Origin: Desulfobacterales bacterium
GTDB taxonomy: Bacteria > Desulfobacterota > Desulfobacteria > Desulfobacterales > Desulfosalsimonadaceae
Assembly: GCA_018399235.1 (NCBI GenBank)
Contig: JAGYOX010000010.1
Location: forward strand, 1 to 43,404
DNA: 43,404 nt
Reading direction: 5' to 3'
The translations under genes were made by a program, and so were the position numbers. The notes beneath the pieces were generated by a model. The model was not told where the DNA came from. It did no database searches and saw only the letters and a program-made list of their open reading frames with translations. Numbering within the stretch: the first letter of the stretch is position 1; each line of letters starts with the position of its first letter. This document shows positions 36,442-43,402 of this stretch, piece by piece.

Positions 36442-37311
36442 ATGAAGAAATTGAAAATCATCATCATCACCGGTCTGTCAGGATCAGGAAAAAGTATCGC
36501 TATGGCGGCGCTTGAAGATGCGGGTTTTTATTGTGTAGACAATCTGCCCGCCGAATTATTGCCAAAGTTTCTCGAACTGCCGATTCAACGGGATGCAGAT
36601 ATCCATGGCCTGGCATTCGTCATGGATTTGCGGGAAAAACGGTTTTTATCAACCTATCCGGCCATAGTGGAAGAACTTAGACAGAAAAATTATAACCTTG
36701 AGATCCTCTTCTTGGAGGCCGACGAGACAGTTCTGCTTAAGCGATACAGTGAAACCCGCCGACATCACCCTTTGGCTCAGGACAAACCCTTGCTTGAGGG
36801 CATCCGGGAAGAAAAAAAACTGTTGGAACCACTAAAAGGCTCTGCCACCCGGATCATCAACACATCCGAATACAATATCCATGCTTTAAAATCGATTATT
36901 TTTGATATTGCCAAAAGCAGCCTGGAAACCATGCCGATGCGAATTCATGTGACTTCATTCGGATTCAAGCACGGCATTCCGCCGGACACGGATATCATTA
37001 TGGATGTGCGGTTTCTTGCCAACCCGTTTTTTGTTCCCCATCTTCAATCAAAAACCGGTAAAGATGAAGCGGTGAGACACTTTGTTCTAAACAACCCCTT
37101 AGCAAACGAATTTAACTATAAATTTCAAAATTTACTCAACTTTCTCATACCTTTGTTCGAAAAAGAGGGCAAAGCATATTTAACTATTGCCATTGGCTGT
37201 ACCGGCGGTCAGCATCGTTCTGTCGTAATAGCCGAAACCATTTATGAAAATATCAAACGCCCGGGCCGGCCAATCCACATTACCCATCGGGATATTGATA
37301 TTAAAAATTAG
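36442..37311 (+). CDS. rapZ: RNase adapter protein RapZ
   Basis: A 289-residue P-loop protein. Walker A is GLSGSGKS (11-18), and the C-terminal domain has FGFKHGIPPDTDIIMDVRFL and CTGGQHRSVV. In E. coli it directs RNase E to the GlmZ small RNA to control GlmS; in Desulfobacterota the partner is not established, though a link to cell-wall sugar supply is reasonable. The ribosome-binding site is weak. Confidence 0.94.
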   Translation: MKKLKIIIITGLSGSGKSIAMAALEDAGFYCVDNLPAELLPKFLELPIQRDADIHGLAFVMDLREKRFLSTYPAIVEELRQKNYNLEILFLEADETVLLKRYSETRRHHPLAQDKPLLEGIREEKKLLEPLKGSATRIINTSEYNIHALKSIIFDIAKSSLETMPMRIHVTSFGFKHGIPPDTDIIMDVRFLANPFFVPHLQSKTGKDEAVRHFVLNNPLANEFNYKFQNLLNFLIPLFEKEGKAYLTIAIGCTGGQHRSVVIAETIYENIKRPGRPIHITHRDIDIKN

Positions 37312-37324
37312 TTTAAGGAGATAT

Positions 37325-37741
37325 ATGATAGGTATAGTCATCGTCACCCACGGTCAGTTCGGAAATATATTAATCGACACCGCAGAGTTAATTTTTGATT
37401 CCCGGTTGGAAGCCACGGCCGCTGTTTCCATTGATTTAAAAGAACACGTTGAAACCTTGAGAAAAAAGATTAATAGTGGGATTAAAGGGGTCAATCAGAA
37501 CGAGGGCATACTTATACTGACCGACATGTTCGGAGGAACGCCCTCAAACCTGAGCTACTCGTTTCTTGAAGAGGGTAAAATTGAAGTGATTTCAGGAGTA
37601 AATTTGCCGATGCTGATCAAAGCCGTGAACCTGAGAAAAAAAGAAAATGATCTGCATTCAATGGCAAAAACCATTGAAGCCTATGGGAAAAAAAGTATTT
37701 CCTTAGCCAGCGAGCTGGTAAAAGGCAACAAACGGGGATGA
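37325..37741 (+). CDS. PTS mannose-class EIIA domain protein
   Basis: A 138-residue EIIA-Man-type domain with His9 in VTHGQFGN as the probable phosphorylation site and DMFGGTPSNLSYSFL in the middle. GGAG lies 6 nt upstream of the ATG, which is why 37325 was chosen over a longer frame inside rapZ. No IIB/IIC/IID transport partners are visible nearby, so a regulatory role with PtsN is likely. Confidence 0.88.
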   Translation: MIGIVIVTHGQFGNILIDTAELIFDSRLEATAAVSIDLKEHVETLRKKINSGIKGVNQNEGILILTDMFGGTPSNLSYSFLEEGKIEVISGVNLPMLIKAVNLRKKENDLHSMAKTIEAYGKKSISLASELVKGNKRG

Positions 37742-38202
37742 GTCAAATACAAATCATGCCCATGACTGCCAATGATATAAACGATGTGGTTGCTATTGAG
37801 AGGGGGGCCTTTAAAAATCCATGGGGAACGCTGGCTTTTATTAATGAACTGGCATGCAATGGGGCATACAGCTTTGTATTAAAGACACGGCAGCAGCAGT
37901 TGATTGCCTACTTCTGTTTTCGCCTGATTTTACATGAACTGCATGTCCTTAAAGTGGCTGTCACTGATGAATATCGAAACAAAGGCATTGCTTCTCACTT
38001 CTTCAATCGATGTCTTAATGCCATACCCGAAGCGTTTGACTTTGCATTTCTGGAAGTCCGGCCCTCAAATATTGCGGCAATTCGATTATATGAAAAGATA
38101 GGGTTCTCCGTGATGGGAAAGCGTCCCCGGTATTATTCAGACACGGATGAAGATGCGATTATGATGGGAAAAATATTCAAAGGAGGTTCCTATGAGCGCT
38201 AA
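37738..38202 (+). CDS. rimI: Ribosomal-protein-alanine N-acetyltransferase RimI
   Basis: A 154-residue GNAT enzyme; RimI acetylates the N-terminal Ala of ribosomal protein S18. The acetyl-CoA motif is VTDEYRNKGIASHFF, and the C-terminal RLYEKIGFSVMGKRPRYY matches RimI closely. It overlaps the EIIA stop by 4 bp (ATGA). Other GNAT substrates cannot be excluded. Confidence 0.85.
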   Translation: MSQIQIMPMTANDINDVVAIERGAFKNPWGTLAFINELACNGAYSFVLKTRQQQLIAYFCFRLILHELHVLKVAVTDEYRNKGIASHFFNRCLNAIPEAFDFAFLEVRPSNIAAIRLYEKIGFSVMGKRPRYYSDTDEDAIMMGKIFKGGSYER

Positions 38203-39196
38203 AATAGCTATTAATGGTATGGGAAGAATTGGTCGAATGGTATTTCGGGCCGCCTTGAATCGTAAGGATATTGAAATCGTTGCGGTCAATGATCTGATGG
38301 ATCCGGCTACCATGGCCCATCTGTTAACATTTGATTCGGTACACGAAAAGCTCGATATCCCGATTGCACCAAAGGAAAAAGCCATTGAAGTTAATGGTAA
38401 ATCCATTGCCGTCCATGCAGAAAAAGACCCTGCAGCGCTGCCATGGAAAAATTACGGTGTGGATATCGTGGCCGAATGCACAGGGCTTTTCAGAGATAAA
38501 CCGAACGCGGCCAAACATATTGAAGCCGGTGCCAAAAAAGTAATTATTTCCGCCCCGGCAAAAGAGCCCGATGTGACCATTGTGCTGGGCGTTAATGATG
38601 ATACCTACGACCCCGCCAACCATCACATCATATCCAATGCATCCTGTACGACCAACTGCCTGGCTCCGGTAGCCAAGGTGCTGAATGATGAATTCGGCAT
38701 CACATCGGGGTTAATGACCACGATTCATTCCTACACAGGAGATCAACGCCTTCTTGATGCCCCGCATAAAGATCTGCGACGGGCACGATCAGCCGCTGTT
38801 TCGATGATCCCAACGACGACAGGGGCGGCAAAAGCTGTCGGCCTGGTCATACCCGAGCTCCAAGGAAAATTAAACGGGATGGCGATCCGGGTGCCGACCG
38901 CCAATGTTTCTATTATCGACCTTGTCGCCAACCTCAATAAATCCGGTATTACCGGCGATGACGTGAAAATGGCTTTGAAATCCGCATCTGAAGGCCATTT
39001 GTCTGGAATTTTGGGATATAACGAGAAGCCTTTAGTTTCATGCGATTTCAACGGTTCAAAACTTTCCTCTATAGTTGATGCAGACTTAACCTATATGATA
39101 GGCGATATGGTTAAAGTCCTTTCCTGGTATGATAACGAAGCCGGTTATTCGGAGCGGATGGTGGATCTTGCTGAAATGGTGGCCAAGACACTCTAA
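38192..39196 (+). CDS. gap: Glyceraldehyde-3-phosphate dehydrogenase (type I)
   Basis: A 334-residue enzyme oxidising or forming glyceraldehyde-3-phosphate. It has the NAD-binding GMGRIGRMVFRAAL, catalytic Cys in ISNASCTTNCLAP, and SWYDNEAGYSERM. AAAGGAGG precedes the ATG, which overlaps rimI by 11 bp. Confidence 0.97.
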   Translation: MSAKIAINGMGRIGRMVFRAALNRKDIEIVAVNDLMDPATMAHLLTFDSVHEKLDIPIAPKEKAIEVNGKSIAVHAEKDPAALPWKNYGVDIVAECTGLFRDKPNAAKHIEAGAKKVIISAPAKEPDVTIVLGVNDDTYDPANHHIISNASCTTNCLAPVAKVLNDEFGITSGLMTTIHSYTGDQRLLDAPHKDLRRARSAAVSMIPTTTGAAKAVGLVIPELQGKLNGMAIRVPTANVSIIDLVANLNKSGITGDDVKMALKSASEGHLSGILGYNEKPLVSCDFNGSKLSSIVDADLTYMIGDMVKVLSWYDNEAGYSERMVDLAEMVAKTL

Positions 39197-39218
39197 TGAG
39201 GCTTTAACCGAAGTTGTA

Positions 39219-39257
39219 AAGAAGATTCCGGAATTCTGTTTTCCGGTTTCTTCTTTT
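39219..39257 (+). terminator. Candidate terminator/attenuator between gap and tpiA
   Basis: AAGAAGA pairs with TCTTCTT and CCGGAA with TTCCGG, giving 13 bp broken by a 2x2 internal loop, then TTT. tpiA follows 40 bp later, so partial read-through is likely. Confidence 0.6.
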
Positions 39258-39296
39258 ATAGCTGCTTGCTTCAAGCACATTGACAGGAGGTAATAT

Positions 39297-40058
39297 ATGG
39301 AATCTCGTAAACCGTTAATTGCCGGGAACTGGAAGATGTTCAAGACCTGTCCGGAAGCCACGGATACGGCTCAAAAATTGGTCGAATTGGTTGGCGATGT
39401 CAAATCTGTGGATATAATGATTGCCCCCACCTTTACCGCTTTAGCAATGGTCTCGGAAATCATAAAGGACTCCCCTGTTGAACTCGGCGCCCAGAATTTA
39501 TACTGGGAAAAAGAAGGGGCTTTTACCGGAGAAATATCCGCCCCCATGATTGTCTCCGCCGGCTGCAGATATGTAATTATCGGACATTCGGAAAGACGAC
39601 AGTTTTTCGGTGAAACCGATGAAGGTGTTAATAAAAAAATAAAGGCGGCATTCGAAGCATCACTGATCCCGATTGTCTGCGTGGGAGAGACTGAATCCGA
39701 ACGCGATTCGGGAAAAACATTTTCCGTACTTGACAAACAAATACAAGAAGGGTTAAAAAAATTAAATTTAGATGCATCCTCCCCTCCGGTTATCGCCTAC
39801 GAGCCGATATGGGCCATCGGTACCGGGAAAACGGCGCAACCGGAGCAGGCGCAAGAGGCGCATGCGTATATCCGGCAGTTGATTTCAGAGGATTTTGGAA
39901 TTGAGCTGGCGAGCATTATAAGAATCCTATACGGCGGAAGTGTTAAACCGGGTAACATTGCTGAACTGATGGCGCTTCAGGATATTGACGGCGCCCTTGT
40001 AGGAGGGGCAAGTTTAAAACCGGAAACGTTCAGTGAAATTATTCATTACCAAAAATAA
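39297..40058 (+). CDS. tpiA: Triosephosphate isomerase
   Basis: A 253-residue TIM-barrel enzyme. NWKMFKT (catalytic Lys), GHSERRQFFGE (His), and YEPIWAIGTGKTA (catalytic Glu) are all visible, as is the phosphate loop YGGSVKPGN. GGAGG precedes the ATG. Confidence 0.97.
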   Translation: MESRKPLIAGNWKMFKTCPEATDTAQKLVELVGDVKSVDIMIAPTFTALAMVSEIIKDSPVELGAQNLYWEKEGAFTGEISAPMIVSAGCRYVIIGHSERRQFFGETDEGVNKKIKAAFEASLIPIVCVGETESERDSGKTFSVLDKQIQEGLKKLNLDASSPPVIAYEPIWAIGTGKTAQPEQAQEAHAYIRQLISEDFGIELASIIRILYGGSVKPGNIAELMALQDIDGALVGGASLKPETFSEIIHYQK

Positions 40059-40074
40059 AGTATAAGTGATCTAT

Positions 40075-40491
40075 ATGGCCATATTAATTATTATCGTTCA
40101 TTTACTCGTCTGTTTTGCGCTGATTGCCATCGTTCTTTTGCAAACCGGCAAAGGGGCGGACATGGGCGCTGTTTTTGGCGGCGCCGGCAATCAGACCCTT
40201 TTTGGAAATACCGGCGCAACAACTTTTCTGGGTAAGGCTACGACGGTTGCAGCCATTGTTTTTATGCTTACCTCATTGAGTCTTGCCTACATATCCAAAA
40301 GCGGCGACAAATCTGTTGTATCAGATGTAAAACCGGCTGCCCAGCAGACGCAAACGGTGCCTGCAAATACGCCGCAATCCCAAGAAGTCACGGATAAGCC
40401 AGTTTCAGCGCCGCCAGCCCAAACAGGAGCAGGGGCAGAATCAGAAAGCGGCCAGCAATCAGCAGCACAACCGACGCCTCAATCTCAATAG
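40075..40491 (+). CDS. secG: Protein translocase subunit SecG
   Basis: A 138-residue SecYEG component. Two transmembrane helices (about residues 2-22 and 52-71) flank the family motif LLQTGKGADMGAVFGGAG...LFGNTGATTFLGK. The C-terminal tail (about 80-138) is Gln/Pro/Ala/Ser-rich and longer than in E. coli (110 residues in total). The ATG at 40075 was chosen; a GTG at 40066 would add three residues. It sits 8-17 bp after tpiA and directly before a tRNA. Confidence 0.88.
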   Translation: MAILIIIVHLLVCFALIAIVLLQTGKGADMGAVFGGAGNQTLFGNTGATTFLGKATTVAAIVFMLTSLSLAYISKSGDKSVVSDVKPAAQQTQTVPANTPQSQEVTDKPVSAPPAQTGAGAESESGQQSAAQPTPQSQ

Positions 40492-40492
40492 T

Positions 40493-40578
40493 GCCGAAGT
40501 GGTGGAATTGGTAGACACGCTATCTTGAGGGGGTAGTGGGTGACGCCCGTGCCGGTTCAAGTCCGGCCTTCGGCACCA
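40493..40578 (+). tRNA. tRNA-Leu (anticodon GAG)
   Basis: Acceptor stem GCCGAAG pairs with CTTCGGC, the anticodon loop is TTGAGGG (anticodon GAG) on a CTATC/GGTAG stem, there is a long class II variable arm (around GGGTGACGCCC), the T-loop is GGTTCAAGTCC, and CCA is encoded. It begins one base after the secG stop codon and ends one base before the integrase stop codon. Confidence 0.95.
40548..40578 (+). other. Probable attL in tRNA-Leu 3' half
   Basis: The T-arm and acceptor 3' strand abut an integrase gene. This is the standard attachment position of tyrosine-recombinase islands. No second copy of this sequence was seen up to 43404, so attR would lie outside the window. Confidence 0.5.
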
Positions 40579-40579
40579 C

Positions 40580-41755
40580 TTATAAAGAATTAGCCGTAAT
40601 CTTAACAGGTTGCGGCTTTTCTATTTTTGGAGGGTGCATATAGGGTGCGGATTGGCCCATTTCATCCAGGCGGTTGACAGCTCCTCGGTTGCTGCTCGGA
40701 ATAAGGTGGCCGTAAATGTCAACCGTGATATCAATGCTTGAATGACCCAACTGTTCCTTGACGTACACCGGGCTTTCCCCGGCGGTAAGAAGTAGGCTTG
40801 CATAAGTATGCCGTGTAATATGCAGCTTCTGTTCCCGCAAACCAGCTTTTTTCAAAACCCTTTTAAAGACTCGCCGGATGAACTTCTGATCCATGTAATC
40901 ATTGTACCGATGGAAGATGATTTCAAACGGTTCTCCCCTGCCCTGTTTTAACGACTCTTTTTTCCGTACCGTATAAAGTTTTTTCAATTCAGAAATTAAT
41001 TGATCCGACATATCCACAAGGCGAGTTTTGTTGTTTTTGGGTTTGTTGATAACCCCGCGCCGGAACGATCGCTGCACTTTGATATTTTTTTTGTTCCAGT
41101 CAATATCCGGCCAATGCAGGGCTATCAATTCGCCCGATCTCATACCTGTCCGAAAGGCACAAAGGAAAAATGAATAATACTCGGGTAGCATCTTTGAACA
41201 GGTCTGCATGAACAGATTAATTTCTTCGGCTGTCATTGGCTCAATTGCAAGTTTCCTTTCCCGGTCCAGCTGCAGCCTCTTAATAATCCCTGTTACCGAA
41301 TTTGCAGGGATAAGTTCATCATCAACGGCATACCCCATCACCCCGCTGCAAACATCTCTTATTAAACAGAGGATAGACCTGGAATAGCCGTTTTTATGCA
41401 TCTCCAATAAAAGGTTCCTGATGTCACCGCGCCGGACTTCATCAATAGGTTTCTTGCCAATCGCCGGTTTAATGTATCGGTCCAGGATGTCCTTATACCG
41501 TTCATGCGTTGACGGCCTCCGCAATGGTTTGATGTACCCTTCAAGCCACATTTCAGCGTATTCATCAAACACCGGCGCCTTTGGTTTTTCATCCATTGAA
41601 TAATTACCGATTTTTAAACGCTCGGTAATTTCCTTTGCGACTTTCTCCGCGGTCTCTTGATCACCAATTCGTTTTGATTTCCTCCGCCCTTGGTTGTTTA
41701 TAAATACCCACCAGACACCTGACCCAGGCGGTTTCTCTCTGACTTTCACCCCCAT
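40580..41755 (-). CDS. Tyrosine-recombinase integrase of a tRNA-targeting island
   Basis: A 391-residue protein. An N-terminal arm-type DNA-binding region (KVREKPPGSGVWWVFINNQG), a SAM-like core-binding domain (about residues 65-155), and a catalytic domain with Arg206 (GMRSGEL), His312-x-x-Arg315 (HITRHTYASLLL), His338 (LGHSSIDIT) and Tyr348 (DIYGHL). The ATG at 41755 has AAAGGAGG upstream and is preferred over a TTG five codons earlier. Its stop lies one base past the tRNA CCA, so this integrase marks the left end of an element inserted in tRNA-Leu. Confidence 0.93.
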   Translation of the reverse strand: MGVKVREKPPGSGVWWVFINNQGRRKSKRIGDQETAEKVAKEITERLKIGNYSMDEKPKAPVFDEYAEMWLEGYIKPLRRPSTHERYKDILDRYIKPAIGKKPIDEVRRGDIRNLLLEMHKNGYSRSILCLIRDVCSGVMGYAVDDELIPANSVTGIIKRLQLDRERKLAIEPMTAEEINLFMQTCSKMLPEYYSFFLCAFRTGMRSGELIALHWPDIDWNKKNIKVQRSFRRGVINKPKNNKTRLVDMSDQLISELKKLYTVRKKESLKQGRGEPFEIIFHRYNDYMDQKFIRRVFKRVLKKAGLREQKLHITRHTYASLLLTAGESPVYVKEQLGHSSIDITVDIYGHLIPSSNRGAVNRLDEMGQSAPYMHPPKIEKPQPVKITANSL

Positions 41756-41779
41756 GCAGCCTCCTTTCAATAATAAAAA

Positions 41780-41876
41780 ACCGCTCAGATGTTCCCACGC
41801 TCATAACAAGCGCCTTGCACCTCGCGGTAACAAGCATCTAAGCGGTAATTTGTAAAATCAATTTTCATGTTATGAG
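41780..41876. promoter_or_regulatory. Inverted-repeat region upstream of the integrase
   Basis: ACCGCTCAGATG (41780-41791) and CATCTAAGCGGT (41835-41846) are inverted with 11 of 12 matches. Interleaved, CTCATAACA (41800-41808) and TGTTATGAG (41868-41876) are a perfect 9-bp inverted pair, and TAACAAGC occurs twice. This could be an integrase/excisionase binding region or operator. Confidence 0.45.
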
Positions 41877-41890
41877 TTCGGGAATAAGGA

Positions 41891-41938
41891 TTGAACGTTA
41901 ACTACCCTTTAAGGATATAGACCTTATGACCTTATATC
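41891..41938 (+). promoter_or_regulatory. Candidate promoter/operator of the RHH gene
   Basis: A -35-like TTGAAC (41891-41896) precedes tandem GACCTTAT repeats (41920-41927 and 41928-41935) inside a GATATA (41914-41919)/TATATC (41933-41938) inverted pair. TATAGA (41916-41921) is the best -10. Operators that overlap the promoter are usual for autoregulated RHH proteins. Confidence 0.5.
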
Positions 41939-41984
41939 AATCTATTTTATTGTCTCCTGGGACATTTTTTGTTAATTTCCGTCT

Positions 41985-42152
41985 ATGCCAACTGAAAAGC
42001 CTCAAATATTGTTTATAGTTGATGACGATTTATTCAAAGAGATCGAAGATTTCCGTTTCGATAACCGGATTCAATCGCGGTCCGAAGCTGTGCGCATACT
42101 TGTTAAAGAAGGCCTTAAACACATCAAAAAGAAGCCCAAGCCACAAAAATAG
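41985..42152 (+). CDS. Ribbon-helix-helix (CopG/Arc-like) small DNA-binding protein
   Basis: A 55-residue protein, MPTEKPQILFIVDDDLFKEI at the N-terminus, followed by RFDNRIQSRSEAVRILVKEGL and a Lys-rich tail. The beta strand (ILFIVDD) and two helices with SRSEAVR at the turn match the RHH fold. It is preceded by an operator-like promoter and divergent from the integrase, so it may be the island's regulator of integration/excision or the antidote of a toxin-antitoxin pair. No toxin-like gene is seen next to it in the same direction. Confidence 0.75.
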   Translation: MPTEKPQILFIVDDDLFKEIEDFRFDNRIQSRSEAVRILVKEGLKHIKKKPKPQK

Positions 42153-42495
42153 AACAACATTTTAACCCTTGCTGTCACCGTCATTCTGAAACTGCATTAA
42201 TATGGGCGGCTTGAAAATGGTTTATTTTCTTCTTAAATTGCTTAAATCTAAATTTTCTTATTTTGAATATTCTTCTTATTTTCTTTAATTTTAATAAGTT
42301 AAATATTTATATAAAGCAAAAATCGTGCCAAAAAAATGCTGCATAATCATTCCGCCGATTTTAATACATAAATACGCCGCCGCTGACACCTTGCCCGCTT
42401 CATTTCTTTAATCCAAAGCATTTCACCATTTCGATTGAATTTTTTTTACGTTTATTTTCTCCAGCGTATGGAATCAGGCCGCTCATGACTCCCTA
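42153..42495. other. AT-rich gap without gene
   Basis: A 343-bp stretch between the RHH gene and the next gene, which runs toward it. It is strongly AT-rich (about 42220-42330) with no open frame that has a ribosome-binding site, and no clear terminator. Nothing further could be recognised. Confidence 0.6.
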
Positions 42496-42765
42496 TTAAT
42501 TTTCCTGCATTGACGCAGCAATTTCAGAAAGTTTTCCTCTGATTACTGCTTGGAGTTCTGGTTTGAAACTGGTAAGAATCGCCTCAATTATCGAAACATC
42601 GAGTTCCCCTCCAATTGAAGCCCACCAGTCCGTCAATCCCTTGGCTGCTTCAATCGCTTGCCAATTGTCACAGGCGCCTTTAATCTTTTCAAGATACTGT
42701 TGGAACATCCTATCAATAGATTTTTCCTCAAGGCTCTCAATTCTTTTTCTCATTGCTATAGACAT
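42496..42765 (-). CDS. Island small protein, unknown
   Basis: An 89-residue protein, mostly helical and rich in Glu, Lys and Ile, with the segment GACDNWQAIEAAKGLTDWW. No family recognised. GTGAGG lies 8 nt before the ATG, and it follows the upstream gene by 6 bp, so the pair is very likely one operon. Confidence 0.65.
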   Translation of the reverse strand: MSIAMRKRIESLEEKSIDRMFQQYLEKIKGACDNWQAIEAAKGLTDWWASIGGELDVSIIEAILTSFKPELQAVIRGKLSEIAASMQEN

Positions 42766-42771
42766 AGATCC

Positions 42772-42975
42772 TCACTCTTTTTTATTAATACATTTCTCAA
42801 TTTCCGACACGCGCTGCTCCAAGTCGCTGTCTTTTATGCAGCTAATCAATATATTGCTGATATAAGCTAACTTGGAGGCTGTTTGCTGGTCAATTTGCTG
42901 GCCTTCCACCCGGTTTATCAGGCCGGCCAAGTATCGCCTGATGTCCCCAAGGGTTTTTAACCGCTTTTTCGCCAT
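42772..42975 (-). CDS. Island small helical protein, phage/island-type, unknown
   Basis: A 67-residue protein with a basic N-terminus (MAKKRLKTLGDIRRYLAGL) and two helices ending in an Asp-Leu-Glu-Gln-Arg coiled-coil-like tail (DLEQRVSEIEKC). Proteins starting with a similar 'lysine-rich, DIRRYLA, QxASKLAYISNIL' arrangement occur beside terminase or replication genes of prophages and islands, from memory and not checked. Function unknown. Confidence 0.6.
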   Translation of the reverse strand: MAKKRLKTLGDIRRYLAGLINRVEGQQIDQQTASKLAYISNILISCIKDSDLEQRVSEIEKCINKKE

Positions 42976-43130
42976 TTTTTGTGTCCTTTATCCGGGCATT
43001 AGGCCCGATTTTGTAACCTTTTTATAAATTCAGTATTTGCCGTTTCTGAGTCTTCCAGGGGGGAGCCCCCCTTATGGCTCTATAGCCTTAGCCATGAATT
43101 TAAAGCCGCGGGCAATTTTATAATAAAGAA
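42976..43130. other. Gap with GC-rich hairpin
   Basis: 155 bp between the small-gene pair and the transposon end. GGGGGG (43058-43063) and CCCCCC (43066-43071) can fold, and an alternative GAGCC/GGCTC pairing overlaps. It could be a two-way terminator. It would include the promoter of the minus-strand pair. Confidence 0.3.
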
Positions 43131-43193
43131 TGTCAAGCGACAATTATTTTTGAAGTTTGACGACAATTATAATTGAGGTCTGGCGACAATTAC
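43131..43193. repeat. Three 23-bp direct repeats (putative transposase-binding sites)
   Basis: Units begin GTCAAG, GTTTGA and GTCTGG, each followed by CGACAATTA and an A/T-rich tail. The first is the terminal one. Exact spacing with a conserved 9-bp core and variable flanks suits protein binding on one helix face. Confidence 0.7.
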
Positions 43194-43327
43194 AAAACCC
43201 TCAATTATTACCTAAAACTCTCAGTTTTCAGCTTCTCTGTTTGTCCCGTCTTCTACTTTTTATAATCTGCTTTGCAATTTTATCGATATATATGCTATGT
43301 CATCACCGCCTGTTCCGGAGGATAGGG

Positions 43328-43402
43328 CCATGCTGGGAAGCAACCCGAGCGCCGGATCAGGCGACCGAAGCATGGGCCGTGCGCTTTTGCACGGCCCTTT
43401 TT
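43328..43402 (+). ncRNA. Candidate structured RNA / leader with three-way junction and terminator
   Basis: CCATGCT (43328-43334) pairs with AGCATGG (43369-43375). Inside it are two small hairpins, GGG-AAGCAA-CCC and CGCC-GGATCA-GGCG, giving a three-way junction that leads straight into a terminator. A promoter-like TTGCAA (43272-43277) and an extended -10-like TGCTATGT lie upstream. It matches no riboswitch or RNA family I know. An overlapping ATG frame (43330) with GGAGGA 7 nt upstream is an alternative reading. Confidence 0.35.
43374..43402 (+). terminator. Intrinsic terminator at the window edge
   Basis: GGGCCGTGC and GCACGGCCC form a perfect 9-bp stem with a 6-nt loop (GCTTTT), followed by TTTTT. 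It is directional for the plus strand. Its place about 240 bp inside a transposon end suggests protection from outside transcription. Confidence 0.85.

Noticed and set aside
41985-42152. Toxin-antitoxin pair with the RHH protein
   Set aside because: No toxin-like gene follows in the same direction; the next genes are on the opposite strand 340 bp away.
43131-43193. CRISPR array
   Set aside because: Only three copies, with a 9-bp conserved core and 14-bp variable parts. This is far too short for repeat-spacer units; transposon-end sites fit better.
43328-43402. Known riboswitch classes (c-di-GMP-I, cobalamin, fluoride, ZTP, glycine) or 4.5S RNA
   Set aside because: The conserved core bases of these families were looked for by eye and not found.
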